A program made the position numbers and the translations under genes. Of a stretch of DNA of 64,000 nt, positions 1-9,250 are shown in pieces (the stretch's first letter is position 1; the number at the start of each line of letters is the position of its first letter). Under the pieces are notes generated by a model. The model had not been told where the DNA came from, did not search any database, and saw only the letters and a program-made list of their open reading frames with translations. This stretch comes from Gemmatimonadota bacterium. Its GTDB lineage: Bacteria; Gemmatimonadota; Gemmatimonadetes; Longimicrobiales; Gaopeijiaceae. The stretch lies in NCBI GenBank assembly GCA_029863525.1, contig JAOTVL010000002.1, positions 1-64,000 on the forward strand. The letters run 5' to 3'.

Positions 1-61
1 CAAACGCCCAGGTCAGACCCATCCCCATCGCGCCGCGGATCCTCCGCACCCAGTTCTTCAT
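1..61 (-). CDS. Start of a hypothetical protein running off the left edge (MKNWVRRIRGAMGMGLTWAFG...)
   Basis: Reverse-strand ATG at 59-61 with an open frame to the window edge; basic N-terminus then hydrophobic start. Confidence 0.5.
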   Translation of the reverse strand, partial: MKNWVRRIRGAMGMGLTWAF

Positions 62-199
62 AACAACCCCCTGTTCGTGCTCGGGCGGTCAGCAGTCAGG
101 CCGGCAGGCCTCGCATCACTTTGCGTGGCAAAGTAGATGCCTCGGGGGCTCCGGTACAAGAGCCGTGTCCCCGCACCGAAGAAAGGCCTGCGACATGGT

Positions 200-625
200 C
201 TACGCGGGGCTCGTCGAGCGTCGCTTTCCCAGCAGGGCCCATACCGCCGCCAACACGACCGGATAGCCGACGAGCTGACCGCCGATGAACCACGTCGGGT
301 GCGCAAAGCTCACCCAGTTCGAGACGCTTGCCAGGAGCGCCAACCCGACGATCACCCCGCTGAACACGCGCTCGCGGTCTCCCGCGATCCACCCCGCCGC
401 GACTGCGCCGAGGAAGGCGCCGATGAGCTCGGAAAGGAACGCGGCCGCCCAGGCGGCAGACGGCATCCCCTCGAGGTGGGCCGTGAAGGCGTCCGCGTTT
501 GCGGGATCCATGGGGTCGAGCCCCTCGGGAAGAGGGTGGATCGACGCCGCCACCTGCTGGAGAATCATCACCACCACACCGACCACCAACATCCCGACCA
601 CGACCGCGAGGGCTTTTCGCGCCAT
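200..625 (-). CDS. Hypothetical multi-pass membrane protein
   Basis: ORF 200..673 with likely start at internal MARKALAVVVGMLVVGVVVMIL; several hydrophobic segments. Confidence 0.65.
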   Translation of the reverse strand: MARKALAVVVGMLVVGVVVMILQQVAASIHPLPEGLDPMDPANADAFTAHLEGMPSAAWAAAFLSELIGAFLGAVAAGWIAGDRERVFSGVIVGLALLASVSNWVSFAHPTWFIGGQLVGYPVVLAAVWALLGKRRSTSPA

Positions 626-687
626 CGTTCCCCTCCTGGCTCTGGCGTCGATCTTGTCGATGCCGTTGTCCACGACTAGGCTCAGAT

Positions 688-1281
688 ATGCACCCGATAC
701 TAATGCTCGGAGCGCTGCTCGGCTCCCTCACCCCTGCGTTCCCGGTAATGGCCGGGCCAGCGCTCTCGGCGAGGGAAGTGCTCCCGTCGAGGGAGCTTGC
801 TGTGGCTTCGTTCTGCATCGTGCCGACCGGTCCCGAATACTACGCGTTCGATCTCTTCGCCACCCGCAATATTCCCGGAACGGGTCTCGCGATCGGCCGG
901 GCCGAAGTTGCCGTCTCCGGCGCCTCCCCGTTCTCGATCGCGCTCGGACCGGACGGTAGCTACGTGTATGACATCCACATTTCGCTCGAGCGCATGAAAC
1001 CCCCGGGCCAGGGCCGGCTCGTCGCGTGGGTCACGACACCCGAGATCGATCGGATCGTTCGCATGGGCGCCCTGGACGAGAACCTCCGAAGCTCGGGGAC
1101 AGTGGGCTGGAACAAGTTCATTGTCGTGATTACGCTCGAGCGCGAAGACGATCCAACCGCCGCGACGTGGAGTGGTCCGGTCGTGTTCCGCGGCATGTCG
1201 CGCAGCGGCATGATGCACACGATGGTGGGGCACGGTGCGCTCCAGCAGGAGAACTGCGCCGCGTACGGGTACGGAAACTAG
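688..1281 (+). CDS. Hypothetical secreted protein
   Basis: Internal start MHPILMLGALLGSLTPAFPVMAG resembles a signal peptide; no family recognised. Confidence 0.6.
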   Translation: MHPILMLGALLGSLTPAFPVMAGPALSAREVLPSRELAVASFCIVPTGPEYYAFDLFATRNIPGTGLAIGRAEVAVSGASPFSIALGPDGSYVYDIHISLERMKPPGQGRLVAWVTTPEIDRIVRMGALDENLRSSGTVGWNKFIVVITLEREDDPTAATWSGPVVFRGMSRSGMMHTMVGHGALQQENCAAYGYGN

Positions 1282-1333
1282 GGAGACGACCGTACCGACG
1301 ACGTTCGCCTTCCTCGAGCACGGACGCACGCCC

Positions 1334-1870
1334 ATGTCGATCTTCACGAACCCGGCCTCAGGCGCAGCCGGCGCAGCCAACGCCTATGTGTCCGCGATCC
1401 TCGAGCTGGTGGGCGACCGGGATCCCCTCGAGATCCTGGGGTCCACGGTAGAGTGGTGCCGCGTGGTCGTCGAAGGGTTGAACGATCGACAGCTCCGCAC
1501 GCCGGAGTCGCGCGGGAAGTGGAGCGTCGTCGAGGTCATGCAGCATCTCGCAGACTCCGAGCTCGTCTGGGGCTACCGGCTTCGTAAGGTCCTCGCCGAG
1601 GATCGACCGAGGTTGACGGGCTTCGATCAGGATCTATGGGCGCGTCGACTCGGATATGCCGTCGCCGACGCCACCAGCGCTCTGGAGATGTTCTCCGCCC
1701 TCCGACGGGCGAACCTCGCCCTGCTTTCGAAGGCCGCCCCGGAGGACCTCGATCGTGCGGGCGTGCACGAGGAACGTGGTGAGGAGTCGGTCCGTCACAT
1801 GATGAGGCTCTACGCGGGCCACGATCTCGCCCACCGAAGGCAGCTCGATCGAATCGTCGCGGGGCTCTAG
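1334..1870 (+). CDS. DinB-like superfamily protein
   Basis: MSIFTNPAS...; helical DinB_2 pattern (GKWSVVEVMQHLADSELVWGYRLRKVLAED...HMMRLYAGHDLAHRRQLDRI) with conserved His. Confidence 0.75.
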   Translation: MSIFTNPASGAAGAANAYVSAILELVGDRDPLEILGSTVEWCRVVVEGLNDRQLRTPESRGKWSVVEVMQHLADSELVWGYRLRKVLAEDRPRLTGFDQDLWARRLGYAVADATSALEMFSALRRANLALLSKAAPEDLDRAGVHEERGEESVRHMMRLYAGHDLAHRRQLDRIVAGL

Positions 1871-2029
1871 GCCTAGAAGCCGCGCCGTCTGCTTTCTGCG
1901 AACCGGGAACGAGCCTCCTCCTCCGAGGTAGTCGTCTTGCCCAGCTTCGGGACGCGCCACCACCTTCGACTCCGCGGTCGGTGCATGCTCGAGCGGGGCA
2001 CGCAGAAGCGACTCTCGGAGGACTCGACG

Positions 2030-3715
2030 GTGAAGCAGTTGATTCGTGGTGTCGGCGCGTTGGGCATGCTTGTCCTCGTGACCCCAACAGACGCGGTCGC
2101 GCAGCATGAGATGCACGGGATGACGATGTCCGGGGGCTGGCGGATGGTCCCTATGGACATGTCCATGCCGATGTTGCCTGGCCTCGAGAACGCCGTGCCG
2201 GTCGTCGGCCCCTTCCTGCCGGGCAGGGGCATGGACCCGGCCATGTTCCCGGAGGCCCGGCCGTCTGAGCACGTTCCGATGGCGGACGGCGACACGCTCG
2301 ACATCGCGGTCTCCATGGTACGTCGGACGATCGACGGCCATGAGATGATCATGTTCGGATACAACGAGCAGTATCCGGGCCCACTGATCCAGGCACCGAA
2401 GGACGCCACGATCGTCGTGCGGGTCACGAACGAGATCCAGCTGCCAACGACCATCCACTGGCATGGCGTGCGGTTGAACAACCGCTACGACGGCGTCCCG
2501 GGCGTCACTCAGGAGGCGATCGAGCGGGGCGACAGCTTCACCTACGAAGTCCACGTGCCCGATGCCGGCATGTACTGGTACCACCCGCATGTCCGAGAAG
2601 ACGTCCAGCAGGACCTCGGCCTCTTCGGCAATCTGCTCGTGACCTCACCCGACCCCGACTATTACGGACCAGCGCATCGTGAAGAGGTCTTCGTCCTCGA
2701 CGACATGCTGATGGACGACCAGGGCGCTCTGCCTTGGGGCGACAGCGCGCCGACCCATGCGCTCATGGGTCGGTTCGGCAACGTGATGATGGTCAATGGA
2801 GAGACCGACTACCGACTCTCCGCGGATAAGGGCGAGGTGGTGCGCTTCTATCTCACGAATGTCGCCAACTCGCGCACGTTCAACGTGACCTTCGGGTCGG
2901 CGGAGGTGAAGATCGTCGCCTCTGACGTAAGCCGCTTCGAGCGCGAGCAGTGGGTCGGCTCCGTGGTGATCGCTCCGGCCGAACGATACGTGGTCGACGT
3001 ACGCTTCGACGAGCCGGGTGAGGTCGTCATCGCGAACACGATTCAGGCGATCAATCACTTTCGCGGAGAGTTCTATCCGCACGTGGACACGCTTTCGATC
3101 GTGTCGGTGGGCGAGGACGCCGCGGAACCGTCCGTGACCGCGGCGTTCGACACCCTGCGGGAGCACACCGACGTCGTCGAAGACATCGACCTCTTCCGAC
3201 CCTACTTCGGACAGACCCCCGACTACGAGTTGGAGACGACCGTCCGCGTCCGCGACCTTCCTCCGTCGATCGTGCTGTCCATGGAAGCGGACACGCTCTA
3301 CGTCCCGCCCATGGAATGGAACGACGCCATGCCGATGATGAACTGGCTGTCGACCGCCGAACAGGTGACGTGGATCCTCAAGGATCGTCGCACGGGGGCA
3401 GCGAACGAAGCGATCGATTGGCGCTTCGAGATCGGCGAGGTCGTGAAGGTCCGGATCTTCAACACACCGGACTCGTTCCACCCCATGAACCATCCGATAC
3501 ACGTTCACGGTCAGCGCTTCCTGGTGCTCTCGATGGACGGCGTTCAGAGCGAGAACCTCGTATGGAAGGACACGGCGATCCTGCCGGTTGGTTCGACCAT
3601 GGATCTCCTCATCGAGATGTCGAATCCGGGTGAGTGGATGGTGCACTGTCACATCGCCGAACACCTGCACGCGGGGATGATGTTCTCCTTCACGGTAGAG
3701 GATGGTCAGCCGTGA
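2030..3715 (+). CDS. Multicopper oxidase, exported, Met/His-rich N-terminus
   Basis: Cu motifs TTIHWHGVR, YWYHPHVREDVQQDLGLFG, HPMNHPIHVHGQ, HCHIAEHLHAGM; GTG start VKQLIRGVGALGMLVLVTPTDAVA. Confidence 0.93.
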   Translation: MKQLIRGVGALGMLVLVTPTDAVAQHEMHGMTMSGGWRMVPMDMSMPMLPGLENAVPVVGPFLPGRGMDPAMFPEARPSEHVPMADGDTLDIAVSMVRRTIDGHEMIMFGYNEQYPGPLIQAPKDATIVVRVTNEIQLPTTIHWHGVRLNNRYDGVPGVTQEAIERGDSFTYEVHVPDAGMYWYHPHVREDVQQDLGLFGNLLVTSPDPDYYGPAHREEVFVLDDMLMDDQGALPWGDSAPTHALMGRFGNVMMVNGETDYRLSADKGEVVRFYLTNVANSRTFNVTFGSAEVKIVASDVSRFEREQWVGSVVIAPAERYVVDVRFDEPGEVVIANTIQAINHFRGEFYPHVDTLSIVSVGEDAAEPSVTAAFDTLREHTDVVEDIDLFRPYFGQTPDYELETTVRVRDLPPSIVLSMEADTLYVPPMEWNDAMPMMNWLSTAEQVTWILKDRRTGAANEAIDWRFEIGEVVKVRIFNTPDSFHPMNHPIHVHGQRFLVLSMDGVQSENLVWKDTAILPVGSTMDLLIEMSNPGEWMVHCHIAEHLHAGMMFSFTVEDGQP

Positions 3716-4170
3716 GCCCGCTCGTCCGGACGGGTCTCGCCACCCTGGCCGCGATCGTCGTCGGCCTTCTGGTGGTGCTCGGTATTCAGCGGATCGTGGA
3801 GCGCCAACAGACCGTGGCAGAGATCAATCGGCTACGGGAGGAGCTCTTCCGGACGAGGCTCGCCTCCGATCGCTGCCGCGGATCCCTTCAGACCAGCGAG
3901 GCGTCGCTGCGCAACCTCAGCGTTACGATCGACTCGCTGCGCGTTGCCGTCGACGAATACGAGACCGCAGGCCGACAGGTACCCGCGGCGATGTACGAGG
4001 AGTACCTGGGTGTGTTCGAGCAGTACAACGACTCCGTCGCCGCTTGGGAGGGTCGTGAGCGGCGTCTACGAAGCGCAGAAACGTCGTGCCGCTCCACGAT
4101 CGAACGACACAACGCCCTCAGGGACTCCCTGCAACTCGTACTCGACGAAGCGGGAATCGAGACGCGCTGA
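3712..4170 (+). CDS. Hypothetical membrane-anchored coiled-coil protein
   Basis: GTG start overlapping the MCO stop (GTGA); N-terminal TM segment then charged helical region. Confidence 0.7.
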   Translation: MSPLVRTGLATLAAIVVGLLVVLGIQRIVERQQTVAEINRLREELFRTRLASDRCRGSLQTSEASLRNLSVTIDSLRVAVDEYETAGRQVPAAMYEEYLGVFEQYNDSVAAWEGRERRLRSAETSCRSTIERHNALRDSLQLVLDEAGIETR

Positions 4171-5218
4171 AGCCCCCGCTCCCACCCGAACCGGGACGTC
4201 CCCCGGCGGTGGCCCGGTCCGGTCGCGGCGTACGAGAGGGTGCGGCCGTCCCGGCATAGGGCCCGACGCGCTCGAGCGTTCGCGCGACACGCGCCGCGGC
4301 ATCCGGGGTCATCCCGACCGAAAGCTCCGGCCGATAGAGCAATTCGATCACGGCTCGGTCGATCGCCAGGTACTCCGTGACCTCGGAGTACTGCTGATAG
4401 AAGATGCTCGCCGGGTATCGAAAGGAGTCCTGGAGCAGCCCGAGCATCTGTGTCAGCTCCTCACGGATGATGTGCGCCCGAAGGGCGGGCGAAATGTCCG
4501 TCGCGATCAGCACGACCGACTGATACAGGTATTGCTGGGCATCCCACCAAAGCCACACGAGACCGACGTTGCCCGGCGGTGCTTGCGGCAGGATTTCGTC
4601 GAATTCCGCCTGCGGGACGAAGTGCAGCTCGACGGTCGGAAAGTCCGCGACGATTTCGATGTCGACCGGGGCCAGGCGATTGATCTCCGCGAAAGCCGAG
4701 TCGACCACCTCGCGATCTTCGTTCGTCGGTGACCCGTTGACGCGAACCAAGGGTCCCGACCCCTCCCGCCAGCGGCGGAGAAGAGGTGTCGCACCGCCGA
4801 ACTCCGATCCGAACGCGATCTCGGTGAAATAGTCGATCTCGTCGGCTGCGTACCCGTTCGGCCGAGCCCGCACCGTGAGCGTGACGTCGTCCGGCACGAC
4901 GTTCGGGGCTGCCACCTCGATCCGAACCACCCCGGGGCGGAGCGCCTCCACCGTTCCTCCGACGACCGTGGCGATCCTCGGGTCGCTGGTCGACCAGATC
5001 AGAGGACCGGTGTCACCCGACGCGGTGGCCGAGAGGGTGAGGACGGCTCCGACCAACATGTCGGTCGAGGCGGGCGCCTCGATCGAAAGGACGGTCTCCG
5101 GGCCGGCGTCCGAGCAGGCCGCCAGCGCCAGGCCGAGCCCCACCGCCGCGCACCGGCCCGTACACCGCCGGAACCCCTCTCGACGCCTCGTCGGAAAGAC
5201 TCTCTTGCCGGAGGGCAT
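4118..5218 (-). CDS. Lipoprotein with Big2-like Ig domain and DUF2927-like domain
   Basis: Lipobox-like LALAAC; Ig-like VLTLSATASGDTGPLIWSTSDPRIATV; C-terminal REELTQMLGLLQDSFRYPASIFYQQYSEVTEYLAIDRAVIELLYRPEL resembles DUF2927. Confidence 0.75.
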   Translation of the reverse strand: MPSGKRVFPTRRREGFRRCTGRCAAVGLGLALAACSDAGPETVLSIEAPASTDMLVGAVLTLSATASGDTGPLIWSTSDPRIATVVGGTVEALRPGVVRIEVAAPNVVPDDVTLTVRARPNGYAADEIDYFTEIAFGSEFGGATPLLRRWREGSGPLVRVNGSPTNEDREVVDSAFAEINRLAPVDIEIVADFPTVELHFVPQAEFDEILPQAPPGNVGLVWLWWDAQQYLYQSVVLIATDISPALRAHIIREELTQMLGLLQDSFRYPASIFYQQYSEVTEYLAIDRAVIELLYRPELSVGMTPDAAARVARTLERVGPYAGTAAPSRTPRPDRATAGGRPGSGGSGGFSASRFPLRRVRVAGSP

Positions 5219-5284
5219 GAGCCCCTCCTCACTCGTATGCAGACGCGCCTCCCCTACCCGTGCGTACGAGACTTCCCACTGCGC

Positions 5285-8200
5285 TCAGTTCGTGGGCGCC
5301 GTCTCCGTGCGTTCGACCATGAATTGCTGTGTGTACTCCTCACCATCGACGCGAAGAACCACCGTGTACGTTCCTGGCTCCGCCAACGGAGCCGGCTCCG
5401 AACGACGCGGGAAGATGCTCCCGCCACCCCGGAAGCGACGACGTCCGCCCTGATCACCCGTGACGAGGGAGCGGATCGTCTGCTGGAGCGACTGTCCGCC
5501 GGCGCCCCCTCCGTTCCCACCACGGATCGGTGGGCCCTCCGCGGGACGTTCGACGAACTGCCCGCTAGCGTCGAACGGCAACCCACCACCGCCGCCACCG
5601 CCGCCGCCGCCGCCGCCACCACCACCGAAACCACCACCTCCGCCGCCCGCTTCGCGGAGCGCTTCGACTGCCTCCTCGACCTCACCCTCATCCTCGCCAG
5701 CGCGGATCAGGGAGTCGGCTACGGCCTCGAGCTTCCGCTCGACCTCGATGCTGTCCCGGACCTCCGAAGGCGACCTGGGCAGCTCGATGGCCTGGCCACG
5801 GAAATTCCATGTCGCCGTGTGCATACCTCGAGTGCGGGCTCCGTCGGTCGACCAGAGCTCCTGGCCCTCCGCGTCGAGGACCGCGATCCGAATCGAATCC
5901 TCGACCTCTTTGCCTACCCAGTAGCGGAACTCGGCACCGTACGGAGGATTGTCCGCAACGAAGTAGTGCTGCGCGGTGAACTCACCCCCGACCGGCGACG
6001 TGCCGAACTGATGGGCGGTACCCGGCTCGAAGAGATGAGCGTCCTGTTCGACGATCCGGCTCGAGTACTGCTGGAGCGGCGTGATATCCGCGATCCAAAT
6101 GGACCGCCCGTGCGTCCCTGCGATGATCTCCCCGTCGCGGGGGTGGATCTGCAGATCGTGAACGGGCACCGTCGGGAGACCCGTCATGAAGCGCTCCCAC
6201 GAGCCTCCGCGGTCGACGGAGACGTACGCGCCCACGTCGGTGCCCACGAACAGTAGATCGGGATTCACGTGGTCCTCGCGCACGACGTGCACGAAGTCGG
6301 GCTTCCCGGTCGGGAGATTGCTCGATATCGAGCGAAAGCTCCCACCGCGGTTGTCGCTGACGAGTACGTACGGCGTGAAGTCACCCCTACGGTGGTTATC
6401 GTACGACACATAGACGCGGTCACGCACGTGCTTCGAGGGCTCGATCCGGCTGACGTAGGTTCCGTCCGGCACCAGCCCGGTGGTCTTATCCGTGAGCTCG
6501 ACCCAGCCTCCTCCGTCATCCGGCGAGACCCAGAGGTTGCCGTCGTCCGTCCCCGCGTACAGGAGGCCGGCCTGGACCGGGGACTCCGCCAGCGAAACGA
6601 TCGTGGCGAAGGTCTCCGCGCCGGTCACGTCCGGGGTGATCCCACCCGTCGTTTCGGTACTGATGGAGATCTTCTCAGGGTCGGCTCTCGTCAGGTCCGG
6701 TGAGATGGTGTAGAGGTCGTCGCCCCGCCAATCCGACTTCAGCACTCGGTTCGCGCCGGCGTACACCACGTCGGGATCGTGCGGCGAGAGGAAGTACGGG
6801 GTGTTCCAGTTGTAGCGGAGCTGCAGGGCCAGCGAGTCCGCGGTGGCACGGGCCTGGAGGTCCTCGATCCGAGTCCGATGCTGGCTCGGCATCGGCTCCG
6901 TCATGTCCGGCCAGAGGAGCGTGATCGAGTCCTGGTATTCCCGGTACTCGCTGCGCCAATCGGGTCGATCGAATCCCGTGCGCTCGCCGGTGATCAGGTC
7001 GGTGCGTCCCATGTTGCCACCCTGGGACTCGGAGTACACCAGCTCCGGGTAACGAGGGTCCTGTTGGGACACGAAGCCGTCGCCGCCGCTGACACGAAAC
7101 CAGTCGTGATTCGTGATGTCACCGCTGGCTTTCCGGCTGGGTCCGCACCAGGTGTAGTTGTCCTGCAGGCCACCGCAAACGGTGTACGGGACCTCCATTC
7201 CATAGCTGACATTATAGAACTGCCCGATCGGGATGATGTTCGGGAACCAGTAGTTCCCTCCTCGATCGAAGCTGATGGCGATACCGCCGTCGTTGCCGAG
7301 TACGATCCGGTCCGGATCGTTCGGGTCGACCCAGATGGCGTGGAAATCGACGTGCACGGCATTGGCCATCGCCCGCATCGTCTCACCGCCATCCTCCGAA
7401 AAGCGAAGGGAGGAGAAGTAGACGCGGTCGGGGTCCGCCGGGTCGACGGCGACTTCGGAGTAGTAGAAGGGTCGCGAGTTGTAGTCGTTCACCCGCCGCC
7501 AGGTGTCACCGCCGTCATCCGACCGGTACAGACCGTTGAGGTTGTCCTCGTCGGAGCCTTCCGGCGCCGCGGCTTCGACCATCAGATACATGACACGCGG
7601 GTAGCTCGGCGCGAACGCAACGTTCATCTTGCCGAGTTCGGTCTCGGGCAAGCCCCGTGCCTCGACCCTCGCCCAGCTGTCACCACCGTCCGTGCTCTTC
7701 CACAGCGCGCTGCCCGGCCCCCCGCTCTGCAAGTAGTAGGGGCCCCGCTCCCGTTCCCAGCTCGTGGCGAACAGAACATTCGGGTCCCGGGGATGGAACT
7801 TCACGTCGACGAAGCCGGCCCGGTCGCTGACGAAGTTGACCAACTCCCAGCTCTCTCCGCCGTCTTTCGTCCGGTACAGACCGCGCTCGGGGTTGGACCG
7901 CCAAAGCGCGCCGAGCGCGGCCACGAACACGATGTCCGGATTCGTCGGGTGCACTTGGATTCGGCCGACGTGCTCGGTGGCCTCGAGCCCCATGAGCGAC
8001 CACGTCAGTCCCCCGTCCACCGACTTGTATACGCCACCTCCGGGCGAGATCGAGTTCCGGGAGTCCTCTTCTCCGGTGCCCGCCCAAATCTGGTCGGGGT
8101 CGCTGGGCGCGATCGCGATGTCCCCCATCGAAACCACGCGCTCGTCCTGGAAGACGGGCCGGAACGTCGTGCCGTTGTTGGTCGTCTTCCAGATTCCGCC

Positions 8201-8434
8201 CGCGGCGGCCGCTACATAGAAAGTCTTGGACGGACTCGGCACGCCTTCCACGTCCGTCACTCGGCCCGACATGTTCGCGGGTCCGATCGAACGCCAGCGC
8301 AGGGGCTCGATGAGCTCTTGCAGAGGGCCCTCCGCGCGATCCTCGTCTTCCTGGCCCACGAGGGGAGCGGCTGCCAAAGCGAGCGTCAGCGTGGTGGCGT
8401 GGAGAGCAAAGCGGAGAGGCCTCGGCGTGCCCAT
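5285..8434 (-). CDS. VPS10/sortilin-type BNR-repeat glycosyl hydrolase-like protein
   Basis: Repeated Asp-box/BNR motifs (SxDGGxTW), signal peptide MGTPRPLRFALHATTLTLALAAAPLVGQ; poly-Gly near C-terminus. Confidence 0.9.
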   Translation of the reverse strand: MGTPRPLRFALHATTLTLALAAAPLVGQEDEDRAEGPLQELIEPLRWRSIGPANMSGRVTDVEGVPSPSKTFYVAAAAGGIWKTTNNGTTFRPVFQDERVVSMGDIAIAPSDPDQIWAGTGEEDSRNSISPGGGVYKSVDGGLTWSLMGLEATEHVGRIQVHPTNPDIVFVAALGALWRSNPERGLYRTKDGGESWELVNFVSDRAGFVDVKFHPRDPNVLFATSWERERGPYYLQSGGPGSALWKSTDGGDSWARVEARGLPETELGKMNVAFAPSYPRVMYLMVEAAAPEGSDEDNLNGLYRSDDGGDTWRRVNDYNSRPFYYSEVAVDPADPDRVYFSSLRFSEDGGETMRAMANAVHVDFHAIWVDPNDPDRIVLGNDGGIAISFDRGGNYWFPNIIPIGQFYNVSYGMEVPYTVCGGLQDNYTWCGPSRKASGDITNHDWFRVSGGDGFVSQQDPRYPELVYSESQGGNMGRTDLITGERTGFDRPDWRSEYREYQDSITLLWPDMTEPMPSQHRTRIEDLQARATADSLALQLRYNWNTPYFLSPHDPDVVYAGANRVLKSDWRGDDLYTISPDLTRADPEKISISTETTGGITPDVTGAETFATIVSLAESPVQAGLLYAGTDDGNLWVSPDDGGGWVELTDKTTGLVPDGTYVSRIEPSKHVRDRVYVSYDNHRRGDFTPYVLVSDNRGGSFRSISSNLPTGKPDFVHVVREDHVNPDLLFVGTDVGAYVSVDRGGSWERFMTGLPTVPVHDLQIHPRDGEIIAGTHGRSIWIADITPLQQYSSRIVEQDAHLFEPGTAHQFGTSPVGGEFTAQHYFVADNPPYGAEFRYWVGKEVEDSIRIAVLDAEGQELWSTDGARTRGMHTATWNFRGQAIELPRSPSEVRDSIEVERKLEAVADSLIRAGEDEGEVEEAVEALREAGGGGGGFGGGGGGGGGGGGGGGLPFDASGQFVERPAEGPPIRGGNGGGAGGQSLQQTIRSLVTGDQGGRRRFRGGGSIFPRRSEPAPLAEPGTYTVVLRVDGEEYTQQFMVERTETAPTN
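5583..5650. repeat. GCC/CCA-rich triplet tract encoding (Gly)n in the VPS10-like protein
   Basis: ccaccaccgccgccaccgccgccgccgccgccgccaccaccacc read directly. Confidence 0.85.
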
Positions 8435-8553
8435 GGGCTCAACCTGGTCGAGAGTCGTGGTCGTTCGCAGAAGGCACTGATTCTCGATGACGAGCTGCCG
8501 ACGCGCCAGGGGGGGCATGCGCAAGGTATGGATGCGGGACTCCCTACCAGAAA

Positions 8554-8585
8554 ACGGCCCCGAGGGCGTGAGCCCCCGGGACCGT
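8554..8585 (-). terminator. Probable intrinsic terminator of the fasciclin gene
   Basis: Reverse strand ACGGTCCCGGGGGC-TCAC-GCCCTCGGGGCCGT followed by TTT; two internal mismatches. Confidence 0.65.
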
Positions 8586-8636
8586 CTTGCACGGGCCGAC
8601 GTCGGGCGCTTCGAGCGGTCCGAACGCTCGCCGGAG

Positions 8637-9122
8637 TTACATCTCGGGCAGGATGACCGCGTCGATCACGTGGATGAGTCCGTTCGAGGCTTCGATGTCC
8701 GTGGCGACGACATTGGCGTCGTCGACCTTCACGGCGCCGTTCTCGACGGAGATCGCGACGTTCTGACCGGCGGCCGTCTCTGCCGCGTCGAGGGTTACCA
8801 CCTGCGAGGCGGAGACCCGACCGGGCACCACGTGATAGAGCAGCACCTTGGCGAGCGCCTCCTTGTCCTGCAACAGCGCGCTGAGCTGATCGGCCGGGAT
8901 CTTCGCGAACGCCTCGTCGGTCGGGGCGAAGACGGTGAACGGGCCCTCACTCTGCAGCGTGGAGACCAAGTCGGCAGCCGTCGCCGCGGCGAGCAGCGTC
9001 TCGAATCCGCCGGCAGCCTGAGCGACTTCGACGATGTCGCCCTGTTGGGCGTCGACATCGGTGACGTTGAGCGCGAAGAGCGGAGCGGCGATCAGGGCCA
9101 CGGCAGCAAGCTTGTTGATCAT
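8637..9122 (-). CDS. Secreted fasciclin (FAS1) domain protein
   Basis: MINKLAAVALIAAPLFALNVTDVDAQ signal; GPFTVFAPTDEAFAKIP, LLYHVVPGRV, NGLIHVIDAVILPEM are FAS1 hallmarks. Confidence 0.95.
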   Translation of the reverse strand: MINKLAAVALIAAPLFALNVTDVDAQQGDIVEVAQAAGGFETLLAAATAADLVSTLQSEGPFTVFAPTDEAFAKIPADQLSALLQDKEALAKVLLYHVVPGRVSASQVVTLDAAETAAGQNVAISVENGAVKVDDANVVATDIEASNGLIHVIDAVILPEM

Positions 9123-9147
9123 GGGTGACCTCCGTAAAGGGAAGTGT

Positions 9148-9169
9148 TGTTTAACATCTGTTGAGCAAA
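9148..9169. promoter_or_regulatory. Two 11-bp direct repeats (TGTTTAACATC TGTTGAGCAAA), candidate CarH/LitR-type operator
   Basis: 7/11 identity with exact 11-bp periodicity between divergent fas1 and merR-B12 genes. Confidence 0.45.
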
Positions 9170-9190
9170 ATTTCACTCGAAAGCGACCCT

Positions 9191-9221
9191 GTCAAGAGTT
9201 AGTCCAGGATATAACTTTGAC
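9191..9221. promoter_or_regulatory. Inverted repeat GTCAAGAGTTA-N10-TAACTTTGAC; left arm overlaps a reverse-strand TTGACA
   Basis: Arms complementary apart from one extra base; TGTCAA at 9190-9195 reads TTGACA on the minus strand. Confidence 0.5.
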
Positions 9222-9250
9222 GTTCCTTGAACATGCTCCTAGTTTCCGCC

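Noticed and set aside
6779-8656. 625-aa plus-strand ORF antisense to the VPS10-like gene
   Set aside because: No recognisable domain, shadow composition, fully antisense to a well-supported gene
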